Below, piece after piece: positions 55,264 to 63,293 of a stretch of DNA of 64,000 nt (within the stretch, counting starts at the first letter, position 1; each line of letters opens with the position of its first letter). The translations under genes and the position numbers were made by a program. This DNA comes from JAFEDN01 sp963832945 (GTDB taxonomy: Bacteria > Pseudomonadota > Gammaproteobacteria > Coxiellales > Coxiellaceae). The notes under the pieces are model-generated. The model was given only the letters and a program-made list of their open reading frames with translations. It ran no database searches and had not been told where the DNA came from. The stretch covers positions 248,001 to 312,000 of the forward strand of contig CAWHVV010000010.1 of NCBI GenBank assembly GCA_963832945.1. The letters run 5' to 3'.

Positions 55264-58200
55264 TGAGTACTCAGCGCGAATTGCTGTTGCCCGATTAGCA
55301 GCGTCCACTATCTGTGTAAAAGCATTCTTTAGTAAAGAGTATTCTCTTAAGCCGGCAAAATCAGGCTGATCAGCCTTTCTTGCTTTGGCAGCTAATTTTA
55401 TTTGATGTAAGGAATTATTTATACCCATTCGTGTTACTAAAAATTGCCAGATAGGAGAATAACCATTCAGAATGGCACTGATTAAAGGAGAGATATGCAG
55501 TGGATAAGCTTTATTTGCAATCTGCAAAGAAGCTCCCGCCATGACCAGTAGTTGAACCAGGTCCAGACGATTATTTTCGATCGCATAATAAATGGGAGCA
55601 GGTTCTTTAACCTCTGGATCATTAAAGCCGTCAGGATGAGCTCCTTTTAAAAGCAGGTAATACACAATTTTAGTCCGGCCAAGGCTGACCGCAATAATTA
55701 AAGAATTAGGGAGCAGTCTGTTGTCCTGCAGATCCGTGTATCTTTCCGTGGAAAGTGAATAGCAGGTATTCTCAAGGATGCATTGAACTCCTTCAAACCA
55801 ATTTTTGGCAATAGCAGCGCCTATGGGGAGTAAGGGATGATGAGACTGGATACGAAAATTAGCATTAGGAAAATGAGAGAAATCGTAAATCAAACAATCC
55901 TGATCTTCGTAATCCCGGCAAACTCTTTTTAATCCTACGATATCTTTATTTTCTATATAGAAAAAGAATTCTTCAGTGGACCAACTCGTACTATAAACAA
56001 ATAACACCTCAATGAGTTTGCGATTTTTACTAATAGAAGCCATATCTCCGATACTCAAATAACAATCTTTCGTATTAGTATAGAGTTCAAATGGATACCG
56101 CTTTTTTCTGGCTTCGTGGCAAGGCCTTTCAAGGGCATTTTCATTCATTCCTCTAAAGGCATAATCAAGGAGACTTTCACTACTCAATATTACGGCTATC
56201 ATTCCTAAAGACAGATTTTTTAGTTGGGGGAACCAGCTTTTATTCCAGTGAGGTTTGTGTTTAATAATGCAGATAAGATCATGCTGATTACAAACATAAG
56301 CGAAAGCAAACAACCATAAGGCATCCTCAGACATTTTTGAATCGAGGCTTGATAAAGTAAGATCATAGTTTCCTAACGCCACTATACCTCGCGGTACGAC
56401 CCGGTCTGAATTCACCACAAAGATATTAAAACAATAATCTAAATAGCCCTGGAATCCTAATTCCGCGGCTAAAGTAAGGGTGGTATTACCAAACCCGTCT
56501 TTTTGATAGGCAATCATGTCCAGGAGATTAGGATTATTTTTTCTTGACTGAATGAAGGCTTTGATTCCTGACAGATCAAATTTTTCCACCAATCTAAATA
56601 GTTTAATGTAATCATAATCAACCAACGTATAATATCGGGGATGGAAGGATGAATAGACACCATATAAATTTTTACTAAAATTAATTAACTGATTAACCAT
56701 CCGGGGGGCAAAATCATAGATATCTATTGTTCTCTGTAAGACACTAAAAGCAAAAACGGTATGATTAGTCTGAAACAAATGAAGCAAATCTTTTTCTTCT
56801 AAAAAACCCGCCGCCAAAATCCATAAAGTGCGAGGTAGCCGCATCAACCAATTTATTCGGTTACCACTCATAAATTTATTCTCAGAAGATTTTTTTTCTT
56901 CCACGGGTAAAAACGGACTGTCGCGTACTTCCAATGGATGAGAGATCTGCTGAGAAAGGGCAAGAAAAATTAAACCGTTTTCTTTTTTATATTCGACATA
57001 AATTAATAATCCCTGCAGTAGCTGTTCAAAAGTTTTGCCGCTCCCGAGCTTCCGGATGATGTACTGAGTCATCGCTTCATTTTCATTTAGTATGGCTCCA
57101 ATGAGGGGATAAGGCGGAAAGTATTTAAGATTTTCACATTTAATTTCTAAAGAGGCGTTCTTATCAACCAGCAATTTGACCAGTTTTAAATTATTTTGTT
57201 TAACAGCTTTGAAAACCGGGGGCAGCTCCAAATTCTTAATATCAGGATTGTTATAGTTGGGATTTGCACCCTTTGAGAGTAAATATTTAACTATTTCTAC
57301 CCGGTCAAATTCAACGGCCAGGCTTAAGAAATTACGTGAATTTAAAGGAAGGCCTCTTTGCACCATGAATCTGACTCCCGGCATCCAATTTTTCGCAATA
57401 GCTACCCCCATAATCGTCAGTTTTCTATTCGAATCTATATTGAGATAGCGATTAAGAAGACCGGAAGTTTCTTTTTCGAGATCATTCGAATAAAATACTT
57501 TAAATCCCTGAATGTCATGGCACTCTATAAAGTAACAGAGCAATTCGGAATAGGCACGATTAACTAACCCTTTCGATTTTAATTTTAAAAAGAGATAATC
57601 AATAATGGCTCTATTCTTGCCAAGGGCCGCGATTTCAAGGGGATTATAGGAAACTATCGAGTGTGTGATATATAAATTACCAAAATTAATTTCCTCAAAT
57701 AATTGATCGGCAGTTTGCTCTCTATCAAGCCCCCGCAAAACCCTCATTACCAGGTCCAGACTGCTTAACAAAGTCGCAATCGCGGTCAGAGTTGGGCTTT
57801 CGTCTTCCTCCTGCCAGGTGCTTCGCCATGCCTGTTTTTGGATAATTACGTTCCATATTCCAGTTTGATTGCATACATAGGCGCAGGCAAACATCCATAA
57901 GGCTTCATTAGACATGGTATGATCTAAGGTAGCTAAAATTCTGGAGTAATCTCCAGTCTTCACTAAACTATATCTATCCTTGTTTAATCGATATCCCTCT
58001 AAAATAAGATTCTTAAAACAAAAATTTAAGAAATCCTGGAGGCCATAACGATTGGCCAGGCTGATCACTGTTTCACCCTGGCCATTTTTTTGAGAAAACA
58101 CCCGATCGACTACATTATGCCTGTTATCTATAATTCGAGCCTGGATAAAAATTTTTGCTTTTTCAGAGTCTTTGGCTTCAATAGCTTCAAATAACTCCAC

Positions 58201-58542
58201 ATAATCCGGATCGAACAAGGTATAATAACGATAATGATAGTATTGACCTTTTATATTAATTTTTTTTAACGATTGTATACTGTTTGAAACTGCCGAATAT
58301 TTTCTATCAAGAGGAGTAGACTCGATAGAAAATGGAAAGTAGATAAATTTATCTCTGTAAAAATTAATCATAGCCCGGCAAGCGATTCGGAGAAAATCGG
58401 TGTCAAGATAGGTTAAAAAATAAAGCTCGCGTTTATGCAAAAATTTTGCTATATGAAACCATAGCGCATCTGGTAATTGAATCTGGACTTTCTGCTTTTT
58501 AATGAGCTTTTCAACCCAACCATCACTTTTTCGTTTCCGCAT
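55243..58542 (-). CDS. Internally duplicated F-box-like/ankyrin protein, candidate effector
   Basis: 1099 residues, intact; GAGGG precedes ATG. It begins with a basic NLS-like MRKRK. Each half has the same plan: an F-box-like helix set (PDALWFHIAKFLHKRELYFL near residue 25; PRTLWILAAGFLEEKDLLHL near 570), a unique middle (YYTLFDPDYVELFEAIEAKD versus YYTLVDYDYIKLFRLVEKFD; EALWMFACAYVCNQ versus DALWLFAFAYVCNQ), then ankyrin repeats (VEIVKYLLSKGANPNYNNPD versus TKIVYYLLLKGAHPDGFNDP). F-box proteins recruit substrates to SCF ubiquitin ligases, and Legionella uses such effectors. Host ubiquitination is inferred. Confidence 0.72.
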   Translation of the reverse strand: MRKRKSDGWVEKLIKKQKVQIQLPDALWFHIAKFLHKRELYFLTYLDTDFLRIACRAMINFYRDKFIYFPFSIESTPLDRKYSAVSNSIQSLKKINIKGQYYHYRYYTLFDPDYVELFEAIEAKDSEKAKIFIQARIIDNRHNVVDRVFSQKNGQGETVISLANRYGLQDFLNFCFKNLILEGYRLNKDRYSLVKTGDYSRILATLDHTMSNEALWMFACAYVCNQTGIWNVIIQKQAWRSTWQEEDESPTLTAIATLLSSLDLVMRVLRGLDREQTADQLFEEINFGNLYITHSIVSYNPLEIAALGKNRAIIDYLFLKLKSKGLVNRAYSELLCYFIECHDIQGFKVFYSNDLEKETSGLLNRYLNIDSNRKLTIMGVAIAKNWMPGVRFMVQRGLPLNSRNFLSLAVEFDRVEIVKYLLSKGANPNYNNPDIKNLELPPVFKAVKQNNLKLVKLLVDKNASLEIKCENLKYFPPYPLIGAILNENEAMTQYIIRKLGSGKTFEQLLQGLLIYVEYKKENGLIFLALSQQISHPLEVRDSPFLPVEEKKSSENKFMSGNRINWLMRLPRTLWILAAGFLEEKDLLHLFQTNHTVFAFSVLQRTIDIYDFAPRMVNQLINFSKNLYGVYSSFHPRYYTLVDYDYIKLFRLVEKFDLSGIKAFIQSRKNNPNLLDMIAYQKDGFGNTTLTLAAELGFQGYLDYCFNIFVVNSDRVVPRGIVALGNYDLTLSSLDSKMSEDALWLFAFAYVCNQHDLICIIKHKPHWNKSWFPQLKNLSLGMIAVILSSESLLDYAFRGMNENALERPCHEARKKRYPFELYTNTKDCYLSIGDMASISKNRKLIEVLFVYSTSWSTEEFFFYIENKDIVGLKRVCRDYEDQDCLIYDFSHFPNANFRIQSHHPLLPIGAAIAKNWFEGVQCILENTCYSLSTERYTDLQDNRLLPNSLIIAVSLGRTKIVYYLLLKGAHPDGFNDPEVKEPAPIYYAIENNRLDLVQLLVMAGASLQIANKAYPLHISPLISAILNGYSPIWQFLVTRMGINNSLHQIKLAAKARKADQPDFAGLREYSLLKNAFTQIVDAANRATAIRAEYSGSSLES

Positions 58543-58603
58543 TTATGAACCCTCATCTATTAGTTTATAACCGGCCTGGATATTAATCACTCCACAATAC
58601 GAC

Positions 58604-58622
58604 ATCGTGAAAAAAATTACAA
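58604..58622 (+). repeat. 19-bp direct repeat flanking the F-box/ankyrin gene, 5' side
   Basis: Same 19 bases as 55207-55225. It lies in the 171-base gap between the divergent F-box/ankyrin and Sel1 genes, where both promoters must also lie. Confidence 0.55.
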
Positions 58623-58713
58623 CATTTGGGACAGGGACTTGATTTTTGAGTCAGAAAGAATTAGCATCATAAAAAAATGAATCTAATAACTAACATTAAA
58701 AGAGCTTCAGATT

Positions 58714-60372
58714 ATGCGTAAACGTAAAAATATTGTTGAAAATAATCAAAATAAATCGAAACAACAAAAAGGTTCAGATAATAAATATTCTGTTCCTGAG
58801 GATTTCAAATTCAATTTGAACCGGTTTAATCTGAATCTGAGTTTATCCCGTGAAAACTTAAATAATAACACTGTGACAGGAATGACAGCGTCCGTATCTT
58901 CTACTCATAAAGACGGGACAAATACATTATTAAAACCCGGCTTATATGAAGATGCGCTGGCCGGTCTGTTGGCGTTAAATCAAAGTGATGATAAGTACGA
59001 GAGCAAAGAAGACGAAGCATTTGAATCAGGGTTGAAATATTACTACGGTGAGAAGGGTGTCAAAAAAAATTGGGAAGAAGCGCTGAAATATTTCCAGAAA
59101 GCAGCCAAAACAAACCCAAAAGCTCAATTTTATTTATCATCGTGTGGAAAGTTTGGTGACACCCTGGCAACAAATCAGGTGACAGAGGAAACAGAAGCAG
59201 TCAAATTATTTAGACTGGAAGCAAAAAAAAACCAGCCTTATGCCTGTCACGTTCTGGGTATGTGTTATGAGCATGGTTATGAGGGGGTTGTTAAAGATGA
59301 AAAAGAAGCCGTCAACTATTATAGATTAGCCGCCGAATCAGGCTGTGACGAAGCCCAACTAAATTTAGGATTTTGTTATCTAGAGGGGATTGGCGTCCAA
59401 AAAGACACGCAGCTCGCCCTGGAATATTTTAACCAATCGGCCACTTCCGGAAATGAATCGGCCCAGTTTAATTTAGGTATCTGCTATTTGAAAGGATTGG
59501 GGGGAATTGAACCCAATCAGGTCCTCGCCGGAAAATGGATCGAGTCGGCTGCAAATTCAGGTCATACCGTGGCTAAATTCATTTTAGGCGGCATGTATCT
59601 CAAGGGGTCCTCAGGCTTTCCGCGTGATGACAAGTCTGGAATCGATTTGATTCACTCGGCTGCTCAAGATGGACTGAAGGAAGCCCAGTTCCATTTAGGT
59701 AATTATTACGAAAATGGTCTCTATGGCTTACGCTGCAGCACCCATAGAGCCAACTATTATCGCAAAGCCGCCACCGAGAGAGGGTATTTAGATACGAGCG
59801 CGTGCCTGAACAACATTTCTCAGCCTGCCAGCAGTCAGGAGCAGCAGAGCAGCCATCCGCTGAGCCAGGAAGTAAAAGGCAATGATGCTGTTCAGTCCCT
59901 ATCGCAATTTATTGTAGAGCCGCTATTACACAATGTTGAAGCTTTCACTTCTGCCCAGAGCCAGTATCAATTAGGTTTATGTTATAAATGGGGCCAAGGG
60001 GTGGCAAAAGATGCACAAGAAGCGGTGAGATGGTTCTATTTAGCAGCCAGTCAGGGACATTGTGACGCGCAGTGCAATTTAGGTACCTGTTATGAATGGG
60101 GAATAGGAATAGAACAGAATGTGGCAGAAGCAGAGAAGTGGTTCCGCCTGGCGGCCAGTAATGGAAGCGTGGCTGCAATCAACCATTTGGAATCATTAAT
60201 TAATCAAAATACCCTGCTTTCACCACCCTCCACGCCCTCAATATCAGCGAATTCACAATCGATTATTTCTTCAAACACGGCTCTTTTCACCAATTTATCT
60301 TTATTAATTCCACGCGCTAATCCGAATAAGATTAATAATAATACTGAACAGACATGCGAATCCAATCCCTAA
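58714..60372 (+). CDS. Sel1-repeat protein, candidate effector
   Basis: 552 residues. It starts MRKRKNIVENNQNKSKQQKG, a basic NLS-like head sharing MRKRK with the divergent F-box/ankyrin protein. About eight Sel1-like repeats of ~36 residues lie between 95 and 490, e.g. PYACHVLGMCYEHGYEGVVK, EAQLNLGFCYLEGIGVQKDT, SAQFNLGICYLKGLGGIEPN and DAQCNLGTCYEWGIGIEQNV. Two blocks are separated by a Ser/Gln-rich linker near 370-400. The tail is Ser/Asn-rich. Sel1 proteins such as LpnE, EnhC and LidL of Legionella bind host or envelope partners. No signal peptide, so a cytosolic or translocated protein is likely. Sixteen bases before the zinc-finger gene. Confidence 0.78.
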   Translation: MRKRKNIVENNQNKSKQQKGSDNKYSVPEDFKFNLNRFNLNLSLSRENLNNNTVTGMTASVSSTHKDGTNTLLKPGLYEDALAGLLALNQSDDKYESKEDEAFESGLKYYYGEKGVKKNWEEALKYFQKAAKTNPKAQFYLSSCGKFGDTLATNQVTEETEAVKLFRLEAKKNQPYACHVLGMCYEHGYEGVVKDEKEAVNYYRLAAESGCDEAQLNLGFCYLEGIGVQKDTQLALEYFNQSATSGNESAQFNLGICYLKGLGGIEPNQVLAGKWIESAANSGHTVAKFILGGMYLKGSSGFPRDDKSGIDLIHSAAQDGLKEAQFHLGNYYENGLYGLRCSTHRANYYRKAATERGYLDTSACLNNISQPASSQEQQSSHPLSQEVKGNDAVQSLSQFIVEPLLHNVEAFTSAQSQYQLGLCYKWGQGVAKDAQEAVRWFYLAASQGHCDAQCNLGTCYEWGIGIEQNVAEAEKWFRLAASNGSVAAINHLESLINQNTLLSPPSTPSISANSQSIISSNTALFTNLSLLIPRANPNKINNNTEQTCESNP

Positions 60373-60388
60373 TGAGACGAGGTTATTT

Positions 60389-61642
60389 ATGCGGCATTCC
60401 TGTAATTATCCCGGTTGCACCAAAGAGTATGGTAAAAAATACACATTAAATCGTCATAAAAAAGTTCATATGAATACGGGTCCTGGCTGTCCACATTGCG
60501 GCAAAAAGTTTTGCGATAATTCTTCTTTAGGGCGCCATAAACGAGTACATACCGGTGAAAGGCCTTATCCTTGCCTGCATACCCAAACTTGCGGGAAAGC
60601 ATTTGCAGCAATCAGTAATCTAAGAATTCACATGGAGAAACAGCACAATGAAAAGTATGAGACCAAACAGCTTTTCGAATTAATTTCTTCTATCAACCCT
60701 TCGGAATCCCGGACCCTACAGGCTCTTCGTTCTTTGGATCCTCCCGTCACCTCAACGTCTTTATCCAGTGGGCCGCAAACCGAAGATCCCCTTAACATAA
60801 CGGAGGAGATAGTGCTGTCTGAAAACACTTCTTATACGGCTCCTTCCCCTTTTGCGGACGAGCTTAAAAATGATATCGATTCTCTTATGGTTTTAGAAAG
60901 AGTGACGCCCTCTTCACTCCAGCCAATGAGGAACCGATATAGACACCTAATAAATGCGCAAAAACCCTGTTTCCGAAAGAATTTGTGGTCCCATACCGAT
61001 ATGAAATATGCCATTGCTGAAGCGGGTTTAAATATGCGTGAATATGATAATCAAACAATAAAATCCTTACTCCAGCCGCTGGCTGAATTAGCTTTGAAAC
61101 AAAATCCGCCGGTGTTTTTATGTGTCCAGCCTGAAAGCAAGTCCAATAAGATGGAAGATTTGCAGCGTGTCACTCTTAAAGCAATGAAATCTTTGTCGGA
61201 GGCAGTGCAAGGGACTCCTGCTTTAGTTTGCGCCATTTGCCGTGCCTTTGGAGCGGTATCAGGAAGCCATTTGATAGTGAATATGGTAATAGATAACACC
61301 CTCATTATTATTGATCCTTTAATGAATAAATCGGGGTATCAGGAGGAAATATTCAGCCAAATTCTGAACGCCTATCAGGAGGCAGGTCTTGCAGGTTTCA
61401 TGGCGGTCAGTACTCTAATTCCGGAAGGTAAAATGAAGGAGAATTCCTCTGGTGTATTAAGTGTCGCGATTGCAGAAAAATTGACTCAATTAGGTTATAT
61501 TAAAATTAAAAACTGGTTGGAGAAAGCCGCCGACATGAAGGATTTATTGTGCGAAACCACGCCAACCCAGCCGGATTATTTGGCAAAATTAATACAGGGT
61601 CAAGGCAGTAAAAATCATGATAAATGCATAAAACGAGATTAA
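60389..61642 (+). CDS. Three-finger C2H2 zinc-finger protein with CE-clan protease-like C-terminal region
   Basis: 417 residues; GACGAGG precedes ATG. Residues 5-86 are three canonical C2H2 fingers: C5-x4-C10-x12-H23-x3-H27, C34-x2-C37-x12-H50-x3-H54, C62-x5-C68-x12-H81-x4-H86, with the eukaryotic linker HTGERPYPC between fingers 2 and 3. Residues 87-200 look disordered. The C-terminal region has GSHLIVNMVIDNTLIIIDPL (His294, Asp309), then a Q-containing helix and ENSSGVLSVAIAEKLTQLGY. This order resembles Ulp1/YopJ-type (clan CE) proteases, but Ser354 sits where the nucleophilic Cys would be, so it may be inactive or only superficially similar. Probable nuclear-acting effector; function unknown. 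Confidence 0.72.
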   Translation: MRHSCNYPGCTKEYGKKYTLNRHKKVHMNTGPGCPHCGKKFCDNSSLGRHKRVHTGERPYPCLHTQTCGKAFAAISNLRIHMEKQHNEKYETKQLFELISSINPSESRTLQALRSLDPPVTSTSLSSGPQTEDPLNITEEIVLSENTSYTAPSPFADELKNDIDSLMVLERVTPSSLQPMRNRYRHLINAQKPCFRKNLWSHTDMKYAIAEAGLNMREYDNQTIKSLLQPLAELALKQNPPVFLCVQPESKSNKMEDLQRVTLKAMKSLSEAVQGTPALVCAICRAFGAVSGSHLIVNMVIDNTLIIIDPLMNKSGYQEEIFSQILNAYQEAGLAGFMAVSTLIPEGKMKENSSGVLSVAIAEKLTQLGYIKIKNWLEKAADMKDLLCETTPTQPDYLAKLIQGQGSKNHDKCIKRD

Positions 61643-61709
61643 ATCCGAGCATAGGTACCGGAAGTTTAATCTGCCCCCTTCCCTCGCTCAGAATCATTTC
61701 GAAAGACGG

Positions 61710-61910
61710 GTGTCGGCAATGCACGAAGAAAGTCAAAATAAGAAAATTATAGCGGAATTTCAAACCGCCGTCAGGATGGCGTCAACCGGTCCGAGACCCA
61801 GCCTGTCGGAATCCGAAGGCCAGCTTTTTTTTAGTCAACCCGGCAGTTCGTCTTCTTCAGGCAATACGGCAAATAATTCGTCATCTACTATTTCTTTGAC
61901 AGACAGTTAA
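61710..61910 (+). CDS. Small Ser/Thr-rich ORF
   Basis: 66 residues from GTG (or 63 from ATG 61719, MHEESQNKKIIAEFQ). The tail is low-complexity, GSSSSSGNTANNSSSTISLT. It could be a small effector or an adjunct of the zinc-finger gene 68 bases upstream. No clear ribosome site and no family; coding status is uncertain. Confidence 0.3.
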   Translation: MSAMHEESQNKKIIAEFQTAVRMASTGPRPSLSESEGQLFFSQPGSSSSSGNTANNSSSTISLTDS

Positions 61911-61953
61911 ATCGCCGCCCTCTCCACCCCAGCTCCCCCGGAGAGGGAGAAAA

Positions 61954-63054
61954 TCATTGCAGGTAAGGAACCGGATATTGTTCATCGTCGCTGTCATCGT
62001 CGGGCTCGTTAATAGGAAGTAACCGGTGAGAAGCACTTGCGAAAAAGTCCGACCCGCGAGTAGACCGGGAAAGCGGATATAATACTGCGATAACCCCGGG
62101 AGCGGCCAGGGAACAGAACGCGGTGATGATACATGTCACCATCAAATTATTGCCACTGGGAAAATAAAAAAAACAAAATACAGCGGCCAACAGCGCCAGG
62201 ATTCGATAGCCCGAAGCCACCCCGCCTCGTACTTTTTGATAACTTTGTTGACATTTTGAAAGTCTGGTTCTTTTCTCTTCTGCGTCTGCGCGCCCCAGTA
62301 CCTTACAGGTCTTCTGATACATTACCTGACCGGAACAAATGGCGAATTCAGTCAGCGGCCAGGCGGTTGCTGCAAAAATCAGTTGGCCGGTTAAATCGCT
62401 ATAAATCCCCGGACGCTCTTTTAAAAGACCCGTAAGCAATAAAGGGTTAAAGAGAGCGTTGGAATAAAGACAACCTTGAGGGATCCCATAGAGCACCCCC
62501 ACCAACCCGGCCAAAAACTTTGCGACGCAAGGCCGCTGGTTCCCGCGCCAGCTCGTGTGTTCAAGAAGCACAACTGCTGTCGCGCCAAAGTTTCCTAAAA
62601 GGGAAAAACCGGAACAGCTACTGGATACCGGCCACTCTCTGGTAATATCACGAACGCTGGATAATAACGAAGAAGAACTGATCACCGCTTTGCAGAGAGC
62701 ACCGAATACAATAATCGCTAAAACCGGCCGGGATAGTTCTGTCTGATTGTTTTTGGGCATTGACATGCCGCAGACTTTCCTGAGAAATTTGGAAATATGG
62801 CCGGTCATGCCAAAGTGATTACTCACTGACACAAATCCGCACATTACTAAGTTCACCCCGAGAAGGTACCATTCCCAGCGCTCATTACTTTGGGTTAATT
62901 GATGGTCCACCACCCCGTTATGCCAAAGAAAATCGTTGCCGGACTGAAAATAAGTGGTTGTCACCACCCCGTCGTTAATGACTGTCAAAATCCACAAGAG
63001 TATTTTTTTTCCGCTGGCGTATTTGATTTCTTTCTGCTCAAAATTTATTCTCAT
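61954..63054 (-). CDS. Multi-pass membrane protein, unknown
   Basis: About 366 residues from ATG 63054, which has GGAGC eight bases upstream (an in-frame extension to 63108 is less likely). Hydrophobic segments: ILLWILTVINDGVVTT, WYLLGVNLVMCGFVSVSNHF, PVLAIIVFGALCKAVISSSS, LAGLVGVLYGIPQGCLY, LIFAATAWPLTEFAICSG, ILALLAAVFCFFYFPSG and VTCIITAFCSLAAPGVIAVL, i.e. about seven helices. The acidic tail (NEPDDDSDDEQ) would face the cytosol. No family recognised. Its location in the effector island suggests a species-specific function. Confidence 0.6.
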   Translation of the reverse strand: MRINFEQKEIKYASGKKILLWILTVINDGVVTTTYFQSGNDFLWHNGVVDHQLTQSNERWEWYLLGVNLVMCGFVSVSNHFGMTGHISKFLRKVCGMSMPKNNQTELSRPVLAIIVFGALCKAVISSSSLLSSVRDITREWPVSSSCSGFSLLGNFGATAVVLLEHTSWRGNQRPCVAKFLAGLVGVLYGIPQGCLYSNALFNPLLLTGLLKERPGIYSDLTGQLIFAATAWPLTEFAICSGQVMYQKTCKVLGRADAEEKRTRLSKCQQSYQKVRGGVASGYRILALLAAVFCFFYFPSGNNLMVTCIITAFCSLAAPGVIAVLYPLSRSTRGSDFFASASHRLLPINEPDDDSDDEQYPVPYLQ

Positions 63055-63136
63055 AATGTAAGCTCCATGATCAGCAATTCGCGCTGAATTATTGCAGCAC
63101 TTTATCACAACTATGTTACAATTTGATGACTAAATT

Positions 63137-63286
63137 ATGGTAAGAATATTGGGAATTGACCCAGGATCGGTCCGCACCGGTTATGGGGTGATTGAAATCA
63201 GCGGTGCAGCGCACTTTAGCTGTTTAACTCATGGATATATCTCCGCACGCGCCGGAGATATGAGCCAGCGGCTATTGCACGATTAA
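63137..63286 (+). pseudogene. ruvC: RuvC Holliday-junction resolvase, truncated 5' fragment
   Basis: 49 residues, MVRILGIDPGSVRTGYGVIE to DMSQRLLHD, exactly the RuvC N-terminus with the first catalytic Asp (about residue 8). Normal RuvC is about 170 residues; the other three catalytic acids are missing. The reading frame ends in TAA inside the 20-bp repeat at 63274-63293. In related genomes ruvC directly follows yebC; here they are 10.8 kb apart and ruvAB are not seen downstream. Interpreted as a broken gene at a recombination junction. Confidence 0.88.
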
Positions 63287-63293
63287 GAATAAG
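63274..63293 (+). repeat. 20-bp direct repeat, right copy
   Basis: ATTGCACGATTAAGAATAAG, identical to 55163-55182. It marks the exact point where ruvC homology stops and the tail of the convergent histidine-kinase gene begins. Confidence 0.75.

Noticed and set aside
60389..61642. Eukaryotic contamination explaining the zinc-finger gene
   Set aside because: No introns, a bacterial ribosome site, 16-base spacing after a Sel1 gene, and the same AT-rich codon use as its bacterial neighbours.
63060..63130. Another copy of the ~160-bp repeat (CAGCAATTCGCGCTGAATTATTGCAG)
   Set aside because: Only about 25 bases resemble the repeat tip; too short to separate from chance or a tiny relic. A similar fragment at 55268-55290 was set aside for the same reason.
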